A stretch of 64,000 nt of DNA from Pseudoroseomonas ludipueritiae (GTDB lineage Bacteria; Pseudomonadota; Alphaproteobacteria; Acetobacterales; Acetobacteraceae). Positions 53,917 to 61,675 of this stretch are shown piece by piece. Location: positions 36,790-100,789 of the forward strand of contig NZ_JACTUZ010000004.1 of the NCBI RefSeq assembly GCF_014490445.1, given 5' to 3'. A program made the translations under genes and the position numbers. The first letter of the stretch is position 1; every line of letters starts with the position of its first letter. The notes under the pieces were generated by a model, which did not search any database, had not been told where the DNA came from, and saw only the letters and a list, made by a program, of their open reading frames with translations.

Positions 53917-55530
53917 ATGGATACCCAGGTCATCATCGTCGGTGCCGGACCGGTCGGGCTGACCCTGGCGGTCGATCTCGGCCGCCGCGGCATTCGCTGC
54001 ACATTGCTGGAGCAGAAGCCGGAGCCGCAGTTCCTGCCGAAGATGGAGCGGTGCAATGCCCGCACCATGGAGATGTTCCGCCGCATCGGGCTGGCGGAGA
54101 CCATCCGCGCCGCCGGGCTGCCGACGCATGTGCCGATGGATGTCTTCGTCATCCTCTCCATGGCCGAGCCGCCGCTGCTGCGCCTGCCTTACCCTTCGGT
54201 GGACGAGGCCCGGGTGCGTATCCGCGAGGTCAATGATGGCACGGAGGCGCTGGAACCCTATCAGCTCACCTCGCAATACACGCTGGAGCCGGTGCTGAAG
54301 GCGGCGGCTGAGAAGCTGCCCGGCGTCACGCTGCGCTACGGCTGCACCTTCCTGGAATTCGCCCAGGATGCGGAGGGCGTGGAAGTGACCTTCCGCCGTG
54401 AGGATGGCGGTACGGAACGGCTGCGCGGGGCCTATCTGGCCGGCTGCGACGGCGGCGGCAGCCCGGTGCGCAAGCAGCTCGGCATCCGGCTGCGCGGGGA
54501 AGGCAATCTGCTGCAACTGCGGCAGGCGCTCTTTGTTTGCGACGAACTCTACGATCGCATCCCCATCGGCAACGGGCCCGGCCATGGCCGCCACTATCAC
54601 GTCGCCGATGACCGGGCGAGCTTCCTGATCATGCAGGATTCCACCCGCCACTGGACCCTGCATGCGACAGTCGAGAGCGATGAGGCGATGCGCGCCCAGT
54701 TCGAGAAGGTCGTGGCGATGCCGGTGAAGTACGAAATGCTCTATTGCGGCGAATGGCGCCAGAACCTGTTGCTGGCCGACCGTTATGGTGAAGGGCGCGT
54801 CTTCCTGGCCGGGGATTCCGCGCATCTGGTGATCCCCACCGGCGGCCTCGGCATGAATACCGGCGTGGGCGATGCCTTCGACCTTTCCTGGAAGCTGGCG
54901 GCAACGCTGCAGGGCTGGGGTGGGCCGGCGCTGTTGTCTTCCTACGAGGTCGAGCGGCGCCAGGTCGGGGAGCGCAATGTCGGCGCCTCCCGCTATGCCT
55001 CGCTGGGGCGGCGGCGCTGGCGGTCGCAATACCGGCCGGAGATCCGTGACGATACGCCCGCGGGGCTGGCGGCGCGCGACAACCTGGCGCGCGTGGCGGA
55101 TGTAGAGCAGCGCAAGACCAATGAGATGATCGGCGCCGAACTCGGCTATCGCTACGTCGATAGCCCGATCGTCGACAATATCCCCGGCGGGCCGGAGCAT
55201 CTCTTCCGCGAGTACCACCCGACCACCTGGCCGGGCGCACGCCTGCCGCATGTCTGGCTGGAGGACGGCACGGCCATGCAGGACCGCATCCCGGCCGAGG
55301 GCTATACCCTGCTGCGGCTTGGCGGCAGCACTGCCGATCTCGGCCCGCTGCTGCGGGCGCTGCGGGCGCGGGGCGCCCCGGCAACGCTGCTGGACATCCC
55401 CGATGCCACGGCGCGCCAGGTCTATGAGCGCGACCTGCTGCTGCTGCGGCCGGACATGCATGTCGTCTGGCGCGGCAATGCGCCGCCAGCCGATGCCGCC
55501 GCCCTGGCGGCGCTGGCCACCGGCCACTGA
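53917..55530 (+). CDS. FAD-dependent aromatic monooxygenase (MhpA/PheA-TfdB type)
   Basis: 537 aa. FAD-binding GAGPVG at 9-14, DG motif in 'LAGCDGGGSPVRKQLGIRLR', GD motif in 'GRVFLAGDSAHLVIPTGGLG' and 'MNTGVGDAFDLSWKLAA', and a thioredoxin-like C-terminal segment ('TLLRLGGSTADLGPLLRAL') as in 3-(3-hydroxyphenyl)propionate hydroxylases. ATG at 53917 follows GGAGGAG. It hydroxylates an unidentified aromatic substrate. Confidence 0.88.
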   Translation: MDTQVIIVGAGPVGLTLAVDLGRRGIRCTLLEQKPEPQFLPKMERCNARTMEMFRRIGLAETIRAAGLPTHVPMDVFVILSMAEPPLLRLPYPSVDEARVRIREVNDGTEALEPYQLTSQYTLEPVLKAAAEKLPGVTLRYGCTFLEFAQDAEGVEVTFRREDGGTERLRGAYLAGCDGGGSPVRKQLGIRLRGEGNLLQLRQALFVCDELYDRIPIGNGPGHGRHYHVADDRASFLIMQDSTRHWTLHATVESDEAMRAQFEKVVAMPVKYEMLYCGEWRQNLLLADRYGEGRVFLAGDSAHLVIPTGGLGMNTGVGDAFDLSWKLAATLQGWGGPALLSSYEVERRQVGERNVGASRYASLGRRRWRSQYRPEIRDDTPAGLAARDNLARVADVEQRKTNEMIGAELGYRYVDSPIVDNIPGGPEHLFREYHPTTWPGARLPHVWLEDGTAMQDRIPAEGYTLLRLGGSTADLGPLLRALRARGAPATLLDIPDATARQVYERDLLLLRPDMHVVWRGNAPPADAAALAALATGH

Positions 55531-55545
55531 GGGAGGCAACCAATA

Positions 55546-56265
55546 ATGACGGAACTGGAGCGGCTGCGCGGCGAGATCGTCACCGCGAACCATATTCTCG
55601 CGCGGGAAGGTATCGTCGACGCCTTCGGCCATGTCAGCGCCCGCCATCCGGAGGACCCGGGCCGCTACCTGCTGGCCCGTGCCCGCTCGCCGGAGCTAAT
55701 CGAGGAAGGCGACATCGAGGAATACGCGCTGGATGGCGCTCCGCTCTCGCCCGGGGCGCGCAAGCCCTACCTGGAGCGCTTCATCCATGGCGCGATCTAT
55801 GAGGCGCGGCCGGACGTGATGGCGGTGGTGCATAGCCACAGCCACAGCGTCGTGCCCTTCAGCGTGGTGCGCCGGCCTATCCGCCCGCTGCTGCACAGCG
55901 CCGCGACCATCGGCGCCGAGGTGCCGGTCTGGAACAGCCGCAGCAAGTTCGGCGATACCGCGCTGCTGGTCTGCGACATGCCCATGGGGCGAGACCTCGC
56001 GGCCTGCATGGGCGGCGGCTCGGCCTGCCTGATGCGTGGGCATGGCTCCACCGTCTGCGGCGGCTCGGTGTCCGAGGCGGTCTATACCGCCATCTATCTG
56101 GAGGTGAATGCCAAGCTGCAAATTCAGGCGGAGAAGCTGGGCGAGGTGGATTTCCTCTCGCCCGGCGAGATCTCGAAGATCAGCAGCCGGCTGCGCGACG
56201 GCTTGCCCGGTGAAGGCTTCCGCCGCGCCTGGGACTATTGGGTCCGCCGCGCGGCGGAAGGCTGA
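55546..56265 (+). CDS. Class II aldolase/adducin family protein
   Basis: 239 aa. Zinc-binding 'AVVHSHSHSVVPFSVV' (His96, 98, 100) and a later His166 in 'LMRGHGSTVCGG', as in fuculose-phosphate aldolase and related decarboxylases (for example hydroxy-benzoylformate or 5-hydroxy-ketoacid types). Fifteen bp after the monooxygenase with GAGGGAGG upstream, so they form one operon. Substrate unknown. Confidence 0.87.
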   Translation: MTELERLRGEIVTANHILAREGIVDAFGHVSARHPEDPGRYLLARARSPELIEEGDIEEYALDGAPLSPGARKPYLERFIHGAIYEARPDVMAVVHSHSHSVVPFSVVRRPIRPLLHSAATIGAEVPVWNSRSKFGDTALLVCDMPMGRDLAACMGGGSACLMRGHGSTVCGGSVSEAVYTAIYLEVNAKLQIQAEKLGEVDFLSPGEISKISSRLRDGLPGEGFRRAWDYWVRRAAEG

Positions 56266-57243
56266 TCAGCCGCCCTGGATGCCCGCCTGCTTCACGACCT
56301 GGCCCCAATGGGCGATGTCGTGGAGCATGCGCTGCCGGAAGGCTTCCGGCGTGCCACCGCCGGGCACCATTCCCTGCGCCCGCAGCCGCTCCTTGGTCTC
56401 CGGCAGCGCCAGCCAGGCATTCACCTCGGCATTGATGCGGCGGGTGGTTTCCTCCGGCATGCCGGGCGGGCCGAAGAGGCCGTACCAGAGCGTGACGTTC
56501 TCCATCGGGAAACCGGCCTCGGCCAGCGTCGGGATCTCCGGCGCTTCCTCGGCCCGTGTCTCGCTGCCAACCGCCAGCACGCGGATCTGCTCGGCCCGCA
56601 TCAGCGGCAGGGCCACGTGCACGGGCAGCATCATGGCGTCCACGCGGCGGCCCAGCAGGTCCTGAATGGCCTGGGCGGAGCCGCTATAGGGAACGTGGTT
56701 GATGTCGATGCCGGTGGTCAGGCCGAAGAGGGCCATGATCATGTGGTGCGGCGTGCCATTGCCGGGAGAGGCGTAGTTCAGCTCGCCCGGCTTCGACTTC
56801 GCCAAGGTGACGAAATCCTTTACCGACTTCACCGGCAGGTCCGAGCGCACCGCCAGCACCACCAGCCCGTAGGCGAGCATGCTGATGAAGGTGAAGCCGG
56901 TATCGGGCTTGTAGGGCAGGTTCGGCATCAGGCTGGGGCTGGTGACGAAGGGGTCGCCCAGCACCAGCAGCGTCCGCCCGTCCGGCGCGGCGCGCGAGAC
57001 ATATTGCGCGGCGATGACGCCGCTGGCGCCGGTGCGGTTCTCCGCCACCACCGGCTGCGCCAGCTTCTGTTGCAGATAGGGCGCCATCAACCGTGCCAGC
57101 GTGTCATTGCCGGTGCCGGGCGTGGAGCCCACCACCAGCGTCACCGGGCCATCGGGCTGCGGGCCAGCAGCCTGGGCCGCCGGCAGCCCGGCGGCGCCAA
57201 GCGCCCCCAAGCCACCGAGCAGGGCCATCCTGCGAGTGAACAT
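56266..57243 (-). CDS. Bug-family (TctC-type) receptor, orphan, second copy
   Basis: 325 aa from ATG at 57243 (AGGAAGG upstream). Signal 'MFTRRMALLGGLGALGAAGL' ending near AQAA. 'PDGPVTLVVGSTPGTGNDTL', 'QPVVAENRTGASGVIAAQYV', 'LNYASPGNGTPHHMIMALFG' and 'HVPYSGSAQAIQDLLGRRVD' are closely parallel to the copy at 51823. It lies between catabolic genes, likely as the capture protein for the substrate of this cluster. No TctAB in view. Confidence 0.9.
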   Translation of the reverse strand: MFTRRMALLGGLGALGAAGLPAAQAAGPQPDGPVTLVVGSTPGTGNDTLARLMAPYLQQKLAQPVVAENRTGASGVIAAQYVSRAAPDGRTLLVLGDPFVTSPSLMPNLPYKPDTGFTFISMLAYGLVVLAVRSDLPVKSVKDFVTLAKSKPGELNYASPGNGTPHHMIMALFGLTTGIDINHVPYSGSAQAIQDLLGRRVDAMMLPVHVALPLMRAEQIRVLAVGSETRAEEAPEIPTLAEAGFPMENVTLWYGLFGPPGMPEETTRRINAEVNAWLALPETKERLRAQGMVPGGGTPEAFRQRMLHDIAHWGQVVKQAGIQGG

Positions 57244-57302
57244 TCCTTCCTGGTCCTCCATCCGTCCCGATCGTGGCGCCGGGATCGTTGCTCAGCCTGG
57301 GT

Positions 57303-58349
57303 TCAGTCCGCCGCCTGGTCCTGCGCGCCGCTGCGCTTCAGGCCAAAGAGGGCCTCGGCATTGCGGAAGTTGATCTTCTCGCGCATCTCCGCCGACATCT
57401 CGATCGATTCCAGGACCGCAATGGTGTCACGGATATAGCCGGGGCCGCGTTCCGGATCGAAGGGGCAGTCAGAGGCGAAGAGCACGCGGTCCTGGCCGTA
57501 ATATTCCAGGCCGCAGACCGTGGCGGGGCGGGAGCCGAAGACGGCGGTATCGGCATAGAAATCCTTGAAGTATTCCGCCGGGCGCTTCTTCAGCCGCTTC
57601 AGCACCGGGGAGAGGTCCTCATCCGAGGTGCGCTTGCCCAGCTGGTCCCAGCCCGGTCCGACGCGGCCCTCGAAATAGGGCACCATGGCGCCAAGGTGAT
57701 GCGCCAGCACCTTCAGGTCCGGCAGGCGGTCGATGACGCCGCCGAAGACGAGGCGCGCCATGGCGGCGCTGGTCTCGTAGGGCCAGCCGAAGGTCCACCA
57801 GATCTCGTATTTCGACTTGTCCTCGGTCTTGTAGTCCGTCATCTCGGAGCCGCGCGAGGGATGCAGCAGCACCGGCTTGTTCCACTTCGCCGCCGTCTCG
57901 AAGACGGGGAAGAAGCGTTCCTCGTCGAGCGGCGCACCGTTGATGTTGGTGTGGATCTGCAGGCCGTTGCAGCCATGATCGCGGAAGGCGCGCTCGGCCT
58001 CGGCTGCCGCCAGTTGCGGGTCGTTCATGGGCAGGGAGGCGATATAGCCCGCGAAGCGGTCCGGGTGGCGGGAGACCAGTTCCGCCATGCCGTCATTGCC
58101 CAGCCTGGCCAGTTCCAGGCTCAGCGCCGGCGTGCCGAGGGATTCCAGCGGCGGCATGCCGAGGGAGAGGATCTGCGTATAGTCATGCTGCTTGAAGCGG
58201 TCCATGACGCGCAGCCGCTCATCCAGGTCGTAGATGGCCGGGATGCCGCGCATGCGGGAACCGATATTCTGCCCGGCGCCCTCCAGGGTCAGCATGCGGT
58301 CCCACAGCGGCTTGGGAAAGAAGTGGCAGAAAGCGTCGATGTAGCGCAT
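57303..58349 (-). CDS. Amidohydrolase-superfamily protein (ACMSD-like), lacking first HxH histidine
   Basis: 348 aa. Metal-site segments: N-terminal 'MRYIDAFCHFFPKPLWDRM', 'PVLLHPSRGSEM', 'LKVLAHHLGAMVPYFEGRV' and 'VLFASDCPFDPERGPGYI'. ACMSD and gamma-resorcylate decarboxylase-type enzymes normally have HxH where this reads Phe7-Cys-His9, so one metal ligand is replaced. Probably a decarboxylase or hydrolase of the neighbouring aromatic pathway. Start 58349 preferred over the upstream Met at 58382. It follows the Bug gene on the same strand after 59 bp. Confidence 0.85.
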   Translation of the reverse strand: MRYIDAFCHFFPKPLWDRMLTLEGAGQNIGSRMRGIPAIYDLDERLRVMDRFKQHDYTQILSLGMPPLESLGTPALSLELARLGNDGMAELVSRHPDRFAGYIASLPMNDPQLAAAEAERAFRDHGCNGLQIHTNINGAPLDEERFFPVFETAAKWNKPVLLHPSRGSEMTDYKTEDKSKYEIWWTFGWPYETSAAMARLVFGGVIDRLPDLKVLAHHLGAMVPYFEGRVGPGWDQLGKRTSDEDLSPVLKRLKKRPAEYFKDFYADTAVFGSRPATVCGLEYYGQDRVLFASDCPFDPERGPGYIRDTIAVLESIEMSAEMREKINFRNAEALFGLKRSGAQDQAAD

Positions 58350-58528
58350 CTGGTGATCCCCCGAGGTTCTTTCTGAGGGCACATGGGGCCACCGCCGGGC
58401 ACCAGAGGCCAGAACGGATGCCGTCTCGCAGCCATAACTCCCGCTTTTAGCTCGTGCTGATGCTCGCCTGTGCAGCCAGAAGCCGATGCTATAGGTAACT
58501 CCTCAGCCACCTGCATTCCCGAGGCGCC

Positions 58529-59095
58529 GTGCTTCTCCTTCCACCTGCCTTCTTCCGGCGCCCCGCCCCGGAGGTCGCCCGTGACCTAGTCGGTACCCTG
58601 TTGCTGGTGGAAGGGGTGGGGGGCGTCGTGGTGGAAACCGAGGCCTATGACCACCAGGACCCGGCCTCCCATAGCTATCGCGGCCGCACCGCCCGCAATG
58701 CCGCGATGTTCGGGCCGCCGGGGCATGCCTATGTCTATCGCTCGCACGGCCTGCACTGGTGCCTCGATATTGTCTGCGGTCCCGAGCCGCTGGGGAGCGC
58801 CGTACTGATCCGCGCCCTGGAGCCCAGGTCTGGCCTGGACCTCATGCAACAGCGGCGCGGGCTTTCCGATGCCCGGCTGCTTTGCGCTGGCCCGGGGCGG
58901 CTGTGCCAGGCGCTCGGAATCACGGGCGCGTTGAACGGCCAGCCGCTCGACCAGCCGCCTTTCTCGATCCATGCGGGCGCGGCGCCGCCCGAGGTGGTCT
59001 CGGGCTCCCGCATCGGCGTAACCCGCGGCGGTGAGACGCCCTGGCGCTTCGGCTGGGCCGGCTCCGCCTTTCTCAGCCGGCCCTTCCGCCCCTGA
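58529..59095 (+). CDS. DNA-3-methyladenine glycosylase (AAG/MPG type)
   Basis: 188 aa from GTG at 58529 (GAGG 5 bp upstream). Conserved family segments 'LVGTLLLVEGVGGVVVETEA', 'AYDHQDPASHSYRGRTARN', 'MFGPPGHAYVYRSHGLHWCL' and 'SAVLIRALEP'. Excises alkylated purines such as 3-methyladenine in base-excision repair. Catalytic Glu is in 'VETEAY'. Stand-alone gene. Confidence 0.92.
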   Translation: MLLLPPAFFRRPAPEVARDLVGTLLLVEGVGGVVVETEAYDHQDPASHSYRGRTARNAAMFGPPGHAYVYRSHGLHWCLDIVCGPEPLGSAVLIRALEPRSGLDLMQQRRGLSDARLLCAGPGRLCQALGITGALNGQPLDQPPFSIHAGAAPPEVVSGSRIGVTRGGETPWRFGWAGSAFLSRPFRP

Positions 59096-59497
59096 CGCCG
59101 CGCCCGCTGCCGGGGAGTGGCTGCTATTTGCCCGCAACAGCCGCCAGGCGGCCGGCATGGCGTTCCACCGCGCCGCGCGTCTGCGCGTTGGCGTGAAGCC
59201 GAAGCGGGATATGGGCCGCAGAACTGTGCGGCTTCTGATCGTTCTCGTTCCGTAGGGTTACGGAACTGTTTGGCTGGCCAGCCCGGCGCAGGATCGGGAT
59301 CGCACCTAGTTGCACGAAGGGCAGTGCGTGGAAGCTTCTGCCGCTCCGCCAGGATATGCCGGTTGAGCCCTTGAGGTACGCGTGGGCGCGGGGAGATCCG
59401 TCCTCCTCTCCGTGGTATCCCGGGCACCGCCGCCTTCCGTGCCGGGCTCCCCGGCGGGTCGGTTGTCACGTCATTCGTCTCGCAGAAGGAGCCTTCC
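59096..59497. other. Intergenic region, nothing identified
   Basis: About 400 bp between the glycosylase and the peroxidase genes. Short open frames lack ribosome-binding sites and family similarity. The end near 59485 contains the GAAGGAG ribosome-binding site of the peroxidase gene. Confidence 0.45.
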
Positions 59498-59977
59498 ATG
59501 TCTGGACTCTATGGCCTTTCCGCACGCCGCGCCGACGGGAGCGACACCTCCCTGGCTGAGTTCCGCGGCAAGGTGCTGCTGATCGTCAACACGGCCAGCC
59601 GCTGCGGCTTCACGCCACAGTACGAGGGACTGGAAGCACTGCAGCAGCGACTGGCTCCGCGCGGCTTCACGGTCCTGGCCTTCCCCTGTAATCAGTTCGG
59701 TGCGCAGGAGCCGGGTGATGACGGCAGCATCGCCGAGTTCTGTGCCACCAACTATCGCACGAGCTTTCCGCTCTTCTCCAAGGTGGAGGTCAATGGGGCA
59801 GGGGCGCACCCGATCTTCCGGTACCTGAAGCAGGCGCGGCGTGGCTGGCTTGGCACCGGGCGCATCCAATGGAACTTCACCAAGTTCCTGGTGGACCGGC
59901 AAGGAGAGGTAGTGGCGCGCTTCGCGCCGATCACCAAGCCCGCCGCCATCGAAGGCGCGATCGAGAAGCTCCTGTGA
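59498..59977 (+). CDS. Glutathione peroxidase-like thiol peroxidase
   Basis: 159 aa thioredoxin-fold enzyme. Peroxidatic Cys36 in 'LIVNTASRCGFTPQYEGLEA', Gln70 in 'FPCNQFGAQEPG' and Trp-Asn in 'RIQWNFTKFLVDRQG' form the GPx catalytic tetrad. Bacterial members usually use thioredoxin. AAGGAG lies 7 bp before the ATG. Confidence 0.92.
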   Translation: MSGLYGLSARRADGSDTSLAEFRGKVLLIVNTASRCGFTPQYEGLEALQQRLAPRGFTVLAFPCNQFGAQEPGDDGSIAEFCATNYRTSFPLFSKVEVNGAGAHPIFRYLKQARRGWLGTGRIQWNFTKFLVDRQGEVVARFAPITKPAAIEGAIEKLL

Positions 59978-60085
59978 TATCAGCGCCAGGCCTCGGCCGG
60001 CCCGGCTGCCGCTTCAGGTATCTTCTTCGCAGGGCGTCGACAAAGCCAGTTGCGGGAGACCCGGCTGCGTGATTTCCTTTGATGC

Positions 60086-61675
60086 ATGAGAGCAACGTCC
60101 TTCCGCGCCGCCCTCGGCGCCGTTACGGTTCTCGCAATGGCGCAGGGCAGCCCGGGCTTCGCGCAGGCCCTGCGGGTCGGCCTACGCGCCGCACTCGATG
60201 TGGCCGATCCCGCCAGTTCCTATTCGCCCAACCGCAACATCACGCTGCAGATCTACGAGCCCTTGCTGTTGCAGGATGCGACGCTGAAGCCCGTCGCAGG
60301 CCTGGCGGCCGCCTGGCGGATGCGCGACCCCACAACCTGGGAACTTACGCTGCGGGAAGGCGTGACCTTCCACGATGGCACGCCCCTGACGGCCGAGGAC
60401 GTGGCGCATACGATCTTCCGCAATCAGACGACCGATACGCCCCTCACCTATAAGTCCGACCTGCGCGAGATCGTCGCGGTGGAGGCAGAGGGACCGCGCA
60501 CCGTTATCATCCGCACCCGCACACCGCAGCCGCAGTTGACCTTCAGCCTCGCCACTTTCGGCATCGTTTCGGCCCGCGCGACCAAGGATGCCAGGCCAGA
60601 CGATTTCCGCGGCGGCAAGGCGGCCGTGGGCACCGGCCCTTACCGCTGGCATCGATGGACCCCAGGCCAGGGCGTGGCGCTGACGCGCAACCCGGATTAC
60701 TGGGGAACCAAGCCTCATTGGCAGACGGTGGATTTCCGCTTCGTGCCCAATGACAGCGCGCGTGTCGCCTCGCTGCTGGCTGGCGACCTGGACGTGATCG
60801 ACGCGGTGCCGCCGGGCCTGACCGACCGGGTCGAGAAAGCGGGCAATACACGTCTGATGTCCACCACGGCCATCATGATGATCTACCTGCAACTGGAGAT
60901 GGGGCGGGAGCAGTCGCCCTTCGTCACCGGTGAGGATGGCCAGCCGCTGCCCCGAAACCCTTTCAGGGACCTGCGGGTGCGGCAGGCCTTCAGCCATGCC
61001 ATCAACCGCGCCGCCATCGCCGAGCGCGCCATGGAAGGCGCCGCCGAGCCCGCCAGCCAGTTCATGGCGCCGGGCCTCGACAACCATGACGCGGAACTGA
61101 AGCCGGTGGCCCATGACCCGGCCCGGTCCCGCGCCCTGCTGGCGGAGGCCGGCTACCCCAAGGGTTTTCACATGACCCTGGCCTGCTCCAACGACCGCTA
61201 TCCGGGCGATGCCAAGGTCTGCCAGACCCTGGGCCAGATGTTGGGCACTGTCGGCATCCAGACGCGGGTGGAGACGGTGCCGATCTCCATCCTCTTCCGC
61301 CGCCGCTCCGCTGCGCCGGATGGCGGGCCGGATGTGGCGAGCTTCATGGCCGGCTATGGTTCGCCGAATGGCCTCGCGACCTCGGCGCTGTCCTCCCTGG
61401 CCCAGACCATGGACCGCGACCGCGGGCGCGGCGGCAACAACTACACCGGCTATTCCAATCCGGAACTTGATAGGATGGTGAGCGAAGCGGAGGCCGAGCC
61501 GGACGATGCCCGGCGCACCGGCCTCGTGCGGCAGGCGACCCGCCAGGCCATTAGCGATTCCGCCATTGTTCCGGTCTACTTCACCAAGGCCATCTGGGGC
61601 CTGCGCCGGGACCTGACCATGACGCCACGAGCCGACTCCTTCACCTTCGCCGATACCGTCCGGCCCTCCAAATGA
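60086..61675 (+). CDS. Peptide-type ABC transporter substrate-binding protein (family 5)
   Basis: 529 aa. Signal 'MRATSFRAALGAVTVLAMAQ' with cleavage near FAQA. 'SYSPNRNITLQIYEPLLLQD', 'VTFHDGTPLTAEDVAHTIFR', 'AVGTGPYRWHRWTPGQGVAL' and 'FRDLRVRQAFSHAINRAAIA'. Its stop overlaps the start of the following peptidase gene (ATGA), so binding protein and peptidase are translationally coupled. No channel genes nearby. Confidence 0.88.
   Translation: MRATSFRAALGAVTVLAMAQGSPGFAQALRVGLRAALDVADPASSYSPNRNITLQIYEPLLLQDATLKPVAGLAAAWRMRDPTTWELTLREGVTFHDGTPLTAEDVAHTIFRNQTTDTPLTYKSDLREIVAVEAEGPRTVIIRTRTPQPQLTFSLATFGIVSARATKDARPDDFRGGKAAVGTGPYRWHRWTPGQGVALTRNPDYWGTKPHWQTVDFRFVPNDSARVASLLAGDLDVIDAVPPGLTDRVEKAGNTRLMSTTAIMMIYLQLEMGREQSPFVTGEDGQPLPRNPFRDLRVRQAFSHAINRAAIAERAMEGAAEPASQFMAPGLDNHDAELKPVAHDPARSRALLAEAGYPKGFHMTLACSNDRYPGDAKVCQTLGQMLGTVGIQTRVETVPISILFRRRSAAPDGGPDVASFMAGYGSPNGLATSALSSLAQTMDRDRGRGGNNYTGYSNPELDRMVSEAEAEPDDARRTGLVRQATRQAISDSAIVPVYFTKAIWGLRRDLTMTPRADSFTFADTVRPSK

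Noticed and set aside
53401-55647. A 748-codon minus-strand open frame opposite the IclR regulator and FAD monooxygenase
   Set aside because: The plus-strand genes have full family motifs; the antisense product is compositionally biased with no recognisable domain.
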